Assembly: GCA_015680685.1 (NCBI GenBank)
Contig: MNCI01034666.1
Span: 269,165 to 333,164 of the forward strand
DNA from: Gnetum montanum
Lineage: Eukaryota > Streptophyta > Gnetopsida > Gnetales > Gnetaceae
DNA: 64,000 nt
Reading direction: 5' to 3'
Below the pieces are notes generated by a model. The model searched no databases. It saw only the letters and a program-made list of their open reading frames with translations, and was not told where the DNA came from. Shown here in pieces: positions 21,930 through 32,729 of the stretch; the first letter of the stretch is position 1; every line of letters begins with the position of its first letter. The translations under genes and the position numbers were made by a program.

Positions 21930-24387
21930 ACTCATAAGTAAATCAGTTGCTTCCATACATCTTTGAGATAGTTTATATTCTCATTTTCAAGACACTAGGT
22001 TTCATTTGGTTTAGTGGCCACTGTGTAGATAAGCTTTTGCTCACACACTTACTCTTGAACTTTATGGTGGGTCAATACAAGGGTTGTGTTAATATTTTGA
22101 ACTTTCAACCCACAACTACATCCTTTATCATTATTGGTGATGCATGGATTCTTCTGTCTCTCCATAATGATAGGTTTATCATTTATGTCTTGTGTTGAAG
22201 TGGTGATGGTTATTGGCTTTTGCATATGATTAGGAGACATCATTTTTTTGAGGAAGGTAGTTGCATTAGATTGGCCTTGTGTTGTTTTAGATGATGTAGT
22301 AGGTCCATGAGTGTTTTGCTTTGGCTTATGACCTTTCCTCTAGAAGGGATGTTTCTGAGATTTTGGTGGAGATTTACTAGCATTATCATTTACATGTATG
22401 TTCATAGCACAAGTTGCATTCTCTCATTAATGTTATGATGTTGAACCTTCTTGTGTTGTTAGACGTGACATATGATGGAGGTGAGTATGAGAATATTGAG
22501 ACATGATGTAGGATGAGAGGTGTGAGGTGGTGATCTCATATAAGATGTTGCAAGATAATGATATTTGGGAGAGTGATAGTAACAATTTGAAGTAGAAGAA
22601 GTAAAACTAGTTGGTGAAATAGGGTGTTGAACATAATATCCATGTGGGTTTGGTTGGTAGGAAGGATAGGGTTGGTTTGATGGTGACCTCCCCAACGATT
22701 GTGATTGTTGCCACTATGGTTAATGCCAGTGTTGAGGCCAGTAATAAGTCACCCCAAGATAATATGGTTGCTTTTGGGGTTGTCTAAAATTACTGTGTGG
22801 AAGAGGAAATCTCCTATGCATGTACTTTTGTACAAACTTCAAATTTAATGCCCCCACCCAACTCTTATGTATATGCAATAAGATCAAGCAATGGCCCTTT
22901 GGATGGTCATATATATAAATGTCACATCCATTATCTTCGTCTGTGGTTGAGTATATAGCCTTACTTTCTCCAGCCATTTTCTTGTTTGCTAAAAAGTGTT
23001 CCTAGATGTTTCCTAATTCATTTTCCTTCTTTTTTTGTGCTCACTTGATTCTTTTTATGCTACTCTCTCCTGTATGATTTCTTCACAAGTTTTAACTTTA
23101 TCATTCATCGATTTTGATATCTTATTCAAATTTTCTTCAAGCTCAACAAAGAGAATTGTGTATTGGCAAGGTTTGTTGTAAAATCATCTCATCAAGAGTT
23201 GCCTCTTTTTCCTTATCATAGATATGGATGCTTTTCTTTTACAAAGTTGGGTCCCAATTATTTTCCTCTACATTCTCTCATCTATATATCTCTCCTTCTT
23301 TTGCCACATACTTGATTAATTCTTTGATTTGATGGATTTGTAGCTTGTATAATTGACCTAGAGCATACATCCCAAGGGTCTCCCTTGTTTCTTTATGAAG
23401 CCCATCTATGATGTGGAAAAGTTGCCTTTCCTTAGAGAAACCATGGCCTAGGAATCTATGTAGTAGCAAATAGTATCTTTCCAAGGCCACTTCCAAGGGC
23501 TCATGATTTTCTTGCTTCCACTCTTGGATTTGTTTTCTTAGGTTGGACACTCTCTCATAGGTTTGGTATTTTTCATTGAAAATTTCTAGCATTGTGGACC
23601 ACTGGTGAATGGAACTTGATTCCAATGATCTATACCAACTTTCAGCTTCATCGATTAATGTCCTAGGAAAGAGCTTAATCTTTTGCCACCCACTTTCAAT
23701 GTTGTATAAGACATAGGAAACATGGAAGGCTTGTAAATGATGTTGTGGATCAGAATCATAGCCTCCCATGAACTTAAGGATATTATTAATATCAAGCCTA
23801 GGTAAGCGACTATCCATGCAATGCCTGTGAGGTATTTTAACTACCTCTGTGATCTCCATCAGGCTCTTAGTGGCCAACAAGGGTTCATCATTATCAAACA
23901 TGTTGTGATGAAAATTTCCATTTCTATTTGTTTGATTATGAAAATCTTGTCTATTCTCATTGTGATGTCTTTGATTTTCCCCTTGGGTCTGATTTCTATC
24001 TTTGTCTTAACCCCATAGTGAATCTTTATCTCTATACCTATGTTCATCTTCGTTAGAACTAGATGTTGAAGATGAAGAGGAAGATGAGAAACTAGGAGAA
24101 TCACCATGGCCTCTATAGTTCTCTCCATGGTCCCTTGATTTATCTTTTCTAAATTTAGAGGAGGTCCTAGGTCTTGAGGCCCTCTTTAATCTAGGACTTA
24201 CTTCATCTCCTCTAGGATTTTCTGCACTAGTTGAATGTAGTCTTTGAGTGTAGTAAGGGTCTAAATGAGCATAGGAAACACTTGTTTAAGGTTGTTCACT
24301 CCAATTTTTTTTAGTTGAGATCTTATCATTTCTCCTATGAGTGCTTTCATCATATGATGCATTATTGGTCCTATGTGAAGAAGACAT
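21930..24387 (-). pseudogene. gag: Copy E gag
   Basis: The start codon at 24387 lies ~110 bp inside the primer site, and MSSSHRTN-type residues are shared with F. An Arg/Asp/Ser-rich N-terminal part (24387-23910) precedes a well-kept gag core of 207 codons at 23901-23278. Its features, in order, are PRLDINN, KIKLFPRTLID, AESWYRSL, WSTMLEIFNEKYQ, a LRKQIQEWKQ segment, and HGFSKERQLFHIIDGL. This is the pattern of Retrotrans_gag proteins of the Athila/Tat type. A zinc-knuckle remnant is at about 22925-22880 (GCDIYIYDHPKGHC: second Cys replaced by Tyr). The tail is Pro/His/Tyr-rich. Stops and frameshifts outside the core. Confidence 0.8.
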
Positions 24388-24499
24388 GGTTTTGTCTGAT
24401 AATGTGTGTAATTTAAAATATTAATGTTTTCTAAAAGATAGATTGTTAATACCTTTACAACGATCGTATATAATATAACTAATCTAAATAACTAGCACA

Positions 24500-24519
24500 A
24501 TCCCTGGCAATGACACCAA
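24500..24519 (-). other. Primer binding site of E, tRNA-Asp type
   Basis: On the minus strand TTGGTGTCATTGCCAGGGAT directly follows the LTR end CTCATCA. It is a mutated form of the tRNA-Asp complement. It marks 24520 as the inner edge of the 5' LTR of E. Confidence 0.7.
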
Positions 24520-24545
24520 TGATGAGTGATGAGGTACCCCTATGC

Positions 24546-24550
24546 CCAAC
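24546..24550. repeat. Left target site duplication of copy A (CCAAC)
   Basis: CCAAC at 24546-24550 and at 32571-32575 flank copy A exactly. The uninterrupted LTR of E at 19031 reads ...GCCCAACCATATGAATCAC, which confirms the empty site. Five base pairs is the usual length for LTR element integrases. Confidence 0.9.
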
Positions 24551-25412
24551 TGATGAGTGGCGAACTACCCCTACACTCAACCATATGAATACGAGCGTTC
24601 TCACGCGTGATCCGGTTGAACTCTGTAGACGGACTAGTTGTGGCACCTAGACAGTTATCCTTGGATCACAATTCACTGTCTTCCCACCTAGACTAGTATT
24701 TTATATTTGTCACATATGGTTTAGTCCAGAGTAAGGTGTATGATGTGTTCCTAATCTAACGCTACTCCTGAAGGCAATGAAAAGTAATATTAACTATGTT
24801 AAGCTAGGAGGACAAAGGTAAGAGAGAATCTAATCTAGCCTAAGTGTGCTGAGCAGCTGATTCCTTGATCATCCGTACACATCTTGAACATTGGCATGAG
24901 TACCACTCGGATTACCAAGCACAGATCCTAGGTACGCCACTAGGATACCAAGTAGTCACACTTAAATGCTCATAATCAAGTCGTACTCATTCCATGTTCT
25001 AGGAGTTTAAGGATGAGAGAGAAAATAGTAAATAGCAATTAAACAACAATTAAATAAACAAAGTGAATGCTGCAATTATGAAGTAATCTCAATCTTTATT
25101 GCCAGTCATGTGCATGTCCAAGTACGTCACACTCAAATAAAGGATGTTGTACAATTACATTCACCACACTACGGGTAGACATGGGAAAATAATCTATCTC
25201 TGGAGTGATCAAACTACAAGAGTTTCACTACAATCTATTCTATCTATGCTTAACAAGGGAGAGTCACTTTTTATTTATAGACATTGCAGCGGACTATGAT
25301 ATCACGTATGTGATATCATAGGGAAGACGTGATACCACGTACACGATATCGCAGGGGATGCGATATCGCGACGGACGTGATATCATGGCCCATGCGATAT
25401 CACATCCCATCA
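24551..25412 (-). repeat. 3' LTR of copy A
   Basis: It starts TGATGAGTGGCG and ends CACATCCCATCA on the plus strand. The U3 end (25285-25412) contains seven or so GATATC-centred palindromes, and the TATA box lies at 25272-25279 (TATTTATA on the plus strand). Compared with the 5' LTR it has one extra palindromic unit. Confidence 0.9.
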
Positions 25413-25421
25413 TACCCCCAC
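25413..25421 (-). other. Polypurine tract of copy A
   Basis: GTGGGGGTA on the minus strand directly precedes the LTR start TGATGGGATG. Confidence 0.8.
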
Positions 25422-25585
25422 GACTGAATAAAAACTCATCCTCGAGTTACAAAGAGAATAAGATCCATTGATTACACAGTGGATAGGTATGGGATTATTA
25501 ACTAGAAAAAAGAAATGGAATAATGCAGCAGTGTGGGAAGAAACAACACAGAAAAAATACTACAACTACTACAAAAATGTGGAAC

Positions 25586-28024
25586 TCATGTAGTTCCTGG
25601 TGGTGGTGGCTCCTCCATGGGTCCCTTTCCTTTGTCATGTGCTCCAGGCTTTGAAGCTTGATGATGCTGAAGTATGGCCTGGAGCTTCTCCTCTTCAGTC
25701 TAAGGGTCTTATGCCATCCATGCTAGTGTTCTGATGTTTGATGGAGTTGGCACCTCCCACGGACAAGGTAGTTGCAGGAACATATGGTTGGCTTTGACAT
25801 ACCACGCCATGAACACCCGTTGTTCCTCTTCATAGGCTCTGGCTTTGTCCTTGTACTCATGAAGATCTATTAGCCATAAAGCCAAGTCGGTTGCAATATC
25901 TTTCTATCCCTGGTAGCTTGCTTTTACCACCTCAAGTTCAGAATTTGCGACATCTAGTTTCTCAACCATTTTCTTGCGCTCTGCAAATTCTACTTCATAT
26001 TTGATATGGGTGGAAGCTACCTGCTATTCGAGCTCTGATCTTGGGAGCCCTGCTGTTAACATGGCAAGGTTTCCATATCTTAGGTTTTCCAACTCCATGT
26101 ATTATGTTCAGTCCTCTATCTACAGGTCCTAGTTTTTAACTTCCGCTTGGTGCGCGAAGGTGTAGGTGTCCAATATGGCCCTCCAATCAATGTGTTGAGC
26201 ACTGATAGTGTTGATTTGAGCCTTGGCCATATGGATCTCCTTCTCCAAGATTTGTTTATACATCCCCACCTAATCATGGAAATGCTCCTTCAGCTTCTCA
26301 TGTTTAGCCTCATTCTGCCACGCATTTATCTCAATTGCTGATTTTTGTCGAATAGTGCGTAACTCCTCCATTGAGAGGGTTCGATTCTCTCTAGCTAAAT
26401 GGCTTACATCTCAGTTGACCCGAATGAATTGTTCTCGTAGCTTATGAAAGTGTTCATAGAGAACATTCTTTTGTTTCTCCATAGAGGTCAACTAAAGGTT
26501 ATCTGCAACCAACTACTTATCTTCTTCTTCTAAGGCCTTGAGTACCTTAAGATGTGCATGGGTTTGCACCTGTGATGTGGAGGCATCCCAAATAGCCATC
26601 TCCTTTTCTCCTACCACCTTCTTATTCTCTACAATCAACTTTGCTATTTGCTCAGTTCTAAACTTTTCTAGCTAATCTGTGGGAACAAATTGTAGAGGAT
26701 CCCACTGTGCTACTTGTAAGGCTACGAGCTTCTCTTGTAATTTCTACACTTCAACTTCAGCATGCTCAGCCCTCAGTTCGGATATGACCAGCTTCCCCTT
26801 TGTGGAAATGAGGTCTGATTTAATTGTTATGACATCTTGAGGGATGTCAAACAGAGACATCATTACTTGTCCTATTTGAACCAATCTGTCAAGTACATCC
26901 TCATGTTCCGTAGGAGTCATTGAGGTCTCGGCAAGAGTTTGAGCATCCCGTGCTCCTGAGAGATCTTCCAGTGGCACAACAGGTACATTAAAGGATTCCT
27001 TGATGTGGTCAGTGACCACTTCAGTAGCTCCCGTAGAATTTTGGTGTTGCATGACCACCACAGTGGCCCCTTCACTAGTCTCTAACTGCACTTGAAAAGA
27101 TGTCGTGTTTCCTGAGATCTGTTGCGACCATCTACTTTCCCCTCCTCTTGTTTGAATTGATAATTTTTCCCTTGTGTGATCCATTGAAATTGTAGGCTAA
27201 TTGGCATCATTGATGATGCAGAAGAGGTTTGCATCATCACGAATTCCCCAACTGACCGTCTCAGTGATGGCCCTCAGATGGCTCATCGACGGTCTGTAGT
27301 CTTGTGGTGGTGGCAACTAATCCTAGCCTGTGCCAAGCCTTGCTTCTTGTTGTTGGCTAGGACCCATGGCTGGAGGTTGAATGGGTCCTACAAGTTGAGT
27401 TGTAGGTGGTCCAGTCATCTGGTCTTCTTCTTCATCTGGTCTCAACTCTTCACCAATGCTCTTTCTTGGAGCTGGTGCCTTTAACAATTCAGCATAAGAA
27501 GCATTCTGGGCTTTGTGGAGGATGTCATTAGTGTACCCCTGAATACCAGCCCGTCGGCATAATTTTCTGATGAGACAGGGGAAGGGCAGTGCCATATTTC
27601 TTGACTTTCGTTCTTCAAATTTCCTTAGGATCTCCGTCAAATATAGATGGGGTAGGTTAGCGTTAACCTTTCCCATCAACACTGCATATCCTTTAGCCAC
27701 ATATGTGGATATTCTTTTTAAGCCTTTTGTGGGGAAGAGGTGATAGGTTCCAATTTTGAAATAAACTCTCTCTTTTGTTGTCAATTCTCCAAATGCTTTG
27801 TCCTTGCCGTAAACCTTCTCTAATCAATCCTTTTGCACATCAGGGTCTAAACGAGTAGATAATCAAGCAACATGAGGCCCTGTGTTCGGAAGGTTTAACA
27901 CTTCCGAAATAGCCTATGCAGAGAAATCAACTATCACACCACAAATGTTAACCATGGTGCCTTGATCCCTATTGTGCCAGAACTGGTACATCTCACCTAA
28001 GTACCAAGCACCACTTTCAGAGAT
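25586..28024 (-). pseudogene. Copy A ORF2 (N-terminus deleted)
   Basis: One frame, with a few stops, runs over most of the length. From the N-terminal side it has a segment with TKERVYFKIGTYHLFP and GLKRISTYVAKGYAVLMG (27784-27650), then LPFPCLIRKLCRRAGIQGY, an acidic linker, a GATVVVMQHQN-type block (27184-27040), and a long coiled coil to about 26000. The C-terminus ends in MEEPPPPG with its stop at 25586-25588. Compared with B, about 440 bp covering the start codon and the first ~100-150 residues are missing at 28024. The protein is probably non-enzymatic: no catalytic motif is visible. Its role is unknown; the coiled coil suggests self-assembly. Confidence 0.7.
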
Positions 28025-28398
28025 CATGCTCGACAATTGTAATAATGGGTCTTGTGACTTAGGTGGTTTCCATTTTTAATCTCCCGGTGTACCTAAGGTC
28101 ATATGATTTTTGGCACAATTATTCTAAGTGTTAGTGTTAATTACCCTAATTGATGTCCTTTGGGTGATGATAAATTTAAAAAAATTTAGGCACTTTTTGG
28201 TAAGTGTCTCTCCCCCACAACTAAACTGAACGCTCTGAGTTCTAGCAGGTTCAAATGGAATTAAAATTAGAGCACTAGTGAGCGAGATATGAGTGAAAAA
28301 GCAAGGGTCACATAATTGCAAGTTGTAGAGAAAAATTACAACAACTCCCCCCACGTGAATGGCAAAATGATGCTAAGTGTTGTGTTGAGGGTTCCTAT

Positions 28399-28475
28399 TT
28401 ATAGGTAAATAGGACACGATATCGCGTACACGATATCACGTGGGACGCGATATCGCGTATGCGATATCTCGTCCC
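28399..28475 (-). promoter_or_regulatory. Internal promoter of copy A upstream of ORF2
   Basis: Four CpG-bearing palindromes (of the form GCGATATCGC, 28414-28470) stand just upstream, in the minus-strand sense, of TATAAATA at 28406-28399. This is the same architecture as the LTR promoter (palindromes 32478-32564, TATA 32471-32464). The sequence between and beyond the palindromes is not a copy of the LTR, so this is not a relic LTR. Confidence 0.6.
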
Positions 28476-28499
28476 TAGTGAAGTGAGACACCAAGAAAA

Positions 28500-29626
28500 T
28501 ACCGAATTTTGAATGAATTTTCTTGAAATTAATGTTGGAAATTGAGGACATTAGCAAGTATTAAGATGTCCTAGGGTAATTTCATTGATTCAAGATGCAC
28601 TCTTAATGATAATGATGTGAACTTTTTCAATAAAAATTTGGCGGTTACGAAAAAAGAGAATGTAATGGTACATTGGAACGTTAAAATTTAGAGGGATAAT
28701 AGTAGGAAAAGAAAATCAATTGAAAAATTAAGCTAAGGGTAAGAAATTGTGTGTTTGAGCTAGAGAATCAGTGAAGATTACGAAAAATTACACAAGTGGG
28801 TCCTCCCCAAAGCAAGTTTCAACCTATTATGCCCNTCATTAACCCATCGTTCTAAGATCAAGACCAAGTCCATTCCTCTAATCAGTGACATCACATTGTT
28901 TCATCCCATGATGAGCAACTATGAGAGTACCATAACAACGAGGCGTATCGTCCTTGGCGTTTAGTACAAGGGAGGAGTGATTTTTGTTTTATGGCACTTT
29001 GTTTTTTTTTTCTCTTCTCTCTTTTTTTTTTTTTTTTGAACTTTACTGAATCCACAGAAATCACCAACCTTTAGGCATTGGTGCATGTCTTTCTAGTGGA
29101 ACCCCCTAGAATAGCATTTGATTTTCGAGTGCCCATTTTGATTACTCTTACTCCCATTTTCATTAGATCTACAAGGATCTTAGTACGACCACATTGCATG
29201 ATAACCCCCATAGATTTCACCAAAGAGAATCCACAAATCCCCTGGATGTCACACCCTAATCATTCCCTCTTCGTCCATCCTTCTTCATTCTAGGTACAAT
29301 GAACACAAAATTAGTTTTAAGTTTTAGAAATTTCAAGAATATCACTGTACCCCTCGAACAGAACCTCTTATTTGCAAAGTGGATGAGTGGGTGTAATGGG
29401 CTCACTGTCAAAATAATTGATTACGCATGACTTAATAACATAAAACACATCTCAACCAATGATCCACATGAGTGTTTTATTCATAGATGAGATTACTTAC
29501 AAAAACATGAAATGACAAACACACAAAAAGATAAAAAAGATAAAACAAAAAGTTGAAAAATGAAAAACTGGAAAACAAAAATTTGAAAAATCAAAAAAAA
29601 TGAAAAATATTTATTAACCCTACTTG
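28500..29626 (-). other. Copy A intergenic region between gag and internal promoter
   Basis: Non-coding and alignable with B 53639-55010. It contains one arm of the conserved hairpin (TTACACAAG, plus-strand 28788-28796). The opposite arm near 28833-28843 is damaged and includes an undetermined base. A pyrimidine-rich tract is at 28980-29040. Confidence 0.6.
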
Positions 29627-31610
29627 TTATTGGAATGGGGGATATCCCCCATAACTAATCGGTTGAGCATAGAAAGGATTAATAAATGAAAGATAGAGAT
29701 CCTTGCATGTTGGAAGTATTGGAACCGATCTAGACTTATCCCCTCAGGTTCACACACTTGATTATAGTAAGCATAGTGGGGCACTTTATACGATGTAGTT
29801 CCTGGATAATGAGTTGACCCACTATGATGTTTGTGACCATTAGATGGTATGAAAGGATTGGGGTAATGTCTCCCATGGTTATGTTCATTAGGCTGTATTG
29901 TTGTTGGAGTGTCACTTGGTGGCCCTGATGAAGTAACATGAGGTGTTGTATTCGAAGGTAAGGGTGCACCACAGTATGGGACTTGTGCTGGGTTGGAAGA
30001 TGCAGTGGCCTCTAAATTAGGTTGTCCCTTCTTATGGCTGTGTTTAAAGAAGGGGCACTTTTGATGTTGCTGAGGTTTCTCACTGCTGTTGGAAGTAGTA
30101 GCACAAGTGTTGTTCGTGGGCTATTGTAGTGGTGCAGGTACCTTAGGAATAGTTGGTGGCACTGTGGAAGGAGGGAAAGGATGTGAATGTTGAAAGTTAG
30201 GAGGGATGTAAGGTGCATAAGGTGGTGGTTGTGTTGGAGGTATGGGCTGATAGTATTGAGGAGAATGGTATTGTGGTGAGATAGATTATGTTGGCCTAAA
30301 TGGAGAAACAAGATATTGAACGTGATAAGCATTTGAGTTTGGAAAATATGAAGGGTGCCTCCAGTCTAAGGGTGGTCTCCCCCATGACTGAGATTTTTGC
30401 CACTGTGATTGAACACAGTATCTTTGTACGAACTCTGGATGTAACATGTTTCCCCAATGCTCATGTAAATGTAACAATATTGGGCATTGGCCTTTGGGGT
30501 GATCGTACAGGCATATGTTGCATTCATACGTAGGATTGGCAGTTGAGTGCTTATTTCCTTTATTCTTTTTTTCTGAATGTCTAATGTTTTGTCCTACTCC
30601 TTGGGTTGTCAGAACTCTATCTCCAATGGTGTTGATATATTCTCCACACTTTTGATACATCCATTCCAACATCTTATTGATCTTTGCCTCGGCTTCTTCT
30701 AATGATTGTTGTATTGGCAAAGATGATGTTTCCACCTTGAGATTTTTGATTTCTCCTTTTTATGATCATGGACCTTTGTTAAGTTAAAATTCTAGTCCCA
30801 TTGATGTTTTTCAACACTCTCCCATCTAGCAATATCTCCTTCTTCTTTTGCTACCCGCTTAATAAGCTCATGTACTTAATGGGTTTGTAGTTCATATAGT
30901 TGACCTTGGGCATATGTTCCTAAGGTCTCTCTTGTTTCATTACGTAGCCCATCAATAATATGGTACATTAGCCTTTCCTCAGAAAACGCATGGCCTGGAC
31001 AGCTGTTTAATAATGCATAATATCTTTCTAAGGCCATGTCCAAGGGTTCATGTTTTGCTTGTTTCCACTCTTGGATTTTTTTCCTCAAGGCTGACACTCT
31101 TGCGTAGGTTTGATATTTTTCATTAAAAACTTCTACCATTGTTAACCAATGTCATATCGAATTTGGTTTTAACGATCTATACCATACTTTTTCTTGGTCA
31201 ACTAGTGTCATGGGAAAGAGCTTAAGTTTTTGCCAACCATTATCAATGTTATTCCATGTGCAGGCATCGTAGAAGGCTTGTAAATGTTGATGCGGATCTA
31301 AGTCATAGCCTCCTGAAAATGTAGGAAAGTTGTTTAAATCGAGCCTGGGTAGACGGCTCTCTTTACGATGCCTATGTGAGATTCAAACAGCCTCTTGTAT
31401 TTGCATTAGGCTTGTAGTGGCCAATGGGAGTTCATCGTCATCGGGTAAGTTATGCTTTCGTGTGTTGCGATGATGTTGTTTTTGTTCATGTGTATAAGAG
31501 ACTCCCACTTCAGGTTGTATACTCCAATCTTCATCATCATATAGTTCGTTGGTTCTCCAATGAACTTCCTCACTAAGTTTGGCATTATTAAAATCTTGTA
31601 GGAGAGGCAT
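29627..31610 (-). pseudogene. gag: Copy A gag
   Basis: The start codon is at 31610, about 110 bp inside the primer site. The N-terminal MPLLQDFNNAKLSEEVHW block is shared with B. The gag core lies at about 31345-30870 with RLPRLDLNN, KLKLFPMTLVDQ, VFNEKYQTYARVSALR and FSEERLMYHIIDGL. A zinc knuckle of unusual spacing (CNICLYDHPKGQC, C-x2-C-x3-H-x4-C) is at about 30525-30485. The tail is rich in Pro, His, Tyr and Gln and ends YGGYPPFQ before TAA at 29627-29629. About 660 codons with only a handful of stops. Gag would form particles and bind the element RNA. Confidence 0.85.
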
Positions 31611-31721
31611 TGTTGTGTGTGAATTTATGTGACTTTTTATAATTACTTCTTTCTAAGAGATATATCGTTAAGTTCTTTATAGCAACCTTGTATGATATAA
31701 CTAATCTAGATAACTAGCACC

Positions 31722-31741
31722 GTCCCTGGCAACAGTGCCTA
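31722..31741 (-). other. Primer binding site of copy A, tRNA-Asp type
   Basis: On the minus strand TAGGCACTGTTGCCAGGGAC follows the LTR end CACTCATCA. It differs from the tRNA-Asp complement at several positions, so priming may be weakened. Confidence 0.7.
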
Positions 31742-32570
31742 TGATGAGTGGCGAGGTACCCCTACACTCAACCATATGAATACAAGCATTCTTACGCTTG
31801 ATCCGGTTGAACTCCGCAGATGGACTAGTTGTGGCACCTAGACAGTTATCCTTGGGTCACAATTCTCTGTCTTTCCACTTGGACTAGTATTTTATATTTT
31901 TCACATATGATTTAGTCCAGAATGAGGTGTATGATGTGTTCCTAATCTAACGCTACTCCTGAAGGCAATGAAAAGTAATATTAACTATGCTAAGCTAGGA
32001 GGAAAAAGGTAAGAGAAAATCTAATCTAGCCTAAGTGCGATGAGCAGCTGATTCCTTGATCATCCGTACACATCTTGGACCTCATGCACGACTACCACTG
32101 GGATTACCAAGCGCAAATCCTAGGTACGCCACTAGGATACCAAGTAATCACACTTAAATGCTCATAATCAAGCCGTACTCATTCCGTGTTCTAGGAGTTT
32201 AAGGATGAGAGAGAAAATAGTAAATAACAATTAAAAAATAATTAAATAAACAAAGTGAATGCTGCAATGATGAAGTAATCTTGATCTTTATTGCCAGTCA
32301 TGTGCATGTCCAGGTACATCACACTCGAATAAAGGATGTCGTACAATTACATTCACCACATTGCGGGCAGACACAGGAAAATAATCTATCTTTGGAGTGA
32401 TCACACTACTAGAGTCTCACTATAATCTATTCTATCTATGCTTAACAAGGGAGAGCCGCTTCTTATTTATAGACATTGCGACTAACTGCGATATCGCATA
32501 CACGATATCATAGGGAAGATGCGATATTGTGTACGCGATATCGCGGCCCATGCGATATCGCGTCCCATCA
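31742..32570 (-). repeat. 5' LTR of copy A
   Basis: 829 bp, TGATGAGTGGCG to CGCGTCCCATCA on the plus strand. Transcription would start downstream of the TATA box at 32464-32471, with five GATATC-type palindromes upstream at 32488-32564. Confidence 0.9.
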
Positions 32571-32729
32571 CCAACCATACAAATCACAAGCAATCATACG
32601 TGACCTAGTTAAATTCCATGGATGGGACTAGTTGTTGCATCTAGATCGTTATGCCTTGATCGTGGTTCGCTATCTTCCCACTTGGACTACTGGTAGCTTT
32701 GTCACATATGGTTTAGTCCAAAGTGAGGC
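32571..32729 (-). repeat. Target repeat of A and remainder of the split 5' LTR of E
   Basis: CCAAC (32571-32575) is the right target repeat of A. The LTR of E then continues, aligning with 19056-19200, until about 32729, where homology stops. The outer ~600 bp of this LTR, including its promoter, are missing. Confidence 0.8.

Larger units (their letters stand above)
24551..32570 (-). mobile_element. Gag-family copy A, structurally complete, pol-less
   Basis: A full-length minus-strand element of 8020 bp: 5' LTR 32570-31742, primer site 31741-31722, gag 31610-29627, intergenic region with an internal promoter (28475-28399), ORF2 (28024-25586), polypurine tract (25421-25413), 3' LTR 25412-24551. 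Target repeats CCAAC flank it. Nothing between gag and ORF2, or after ORF2, resembles protease, reverse transcriptase, RNase H or integrase, so it must depend on enzymes made elsewhere. By eye the two LTRs differ at about 36 of the first ~485 bases, plus one ~33-bp length difference in the palindrome array, so it is not recent. Confidence 0.9.
19031..32729 (-). mobile_element. Gag-family copy E (minus strand), interrupted by copy A
   Basis: Read on the minus strand: truncated 5' LTR (32729-32576, then 24550-24520), primer site (24519-24500), gag (24387-21930), intergenic region with hairpin (20840-20787), leader remnant (~20600-20420), polypurine tract (19819-19811), 3' LTR (19810-19031). Copy A (24551-32570) sits in the 5' LTR. 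No ORF2 is left: the space between leader and polypurine tract holds about 500 bp unlike the other copies. E and F also lack the internal palindromic promoter and have a longer gag tail, so they form a second subfamily. Confidence 0.75.

Noticed and set aside
25285-25412. Regularly spaced palindromes as a CRISPR-like or satellite array
   Set aside because: The units have no constant spacers, lie at fixed places in LTRs and internal promoters, and are eukaryotic retroelement U3 sequence.
30012-30332. 106-codon frame inside copy A gag
   Set aside because: It is the shadow frame of the Pro/His/Tyr-rich gag tail; the same shadow occurs in B at 52869-53153.
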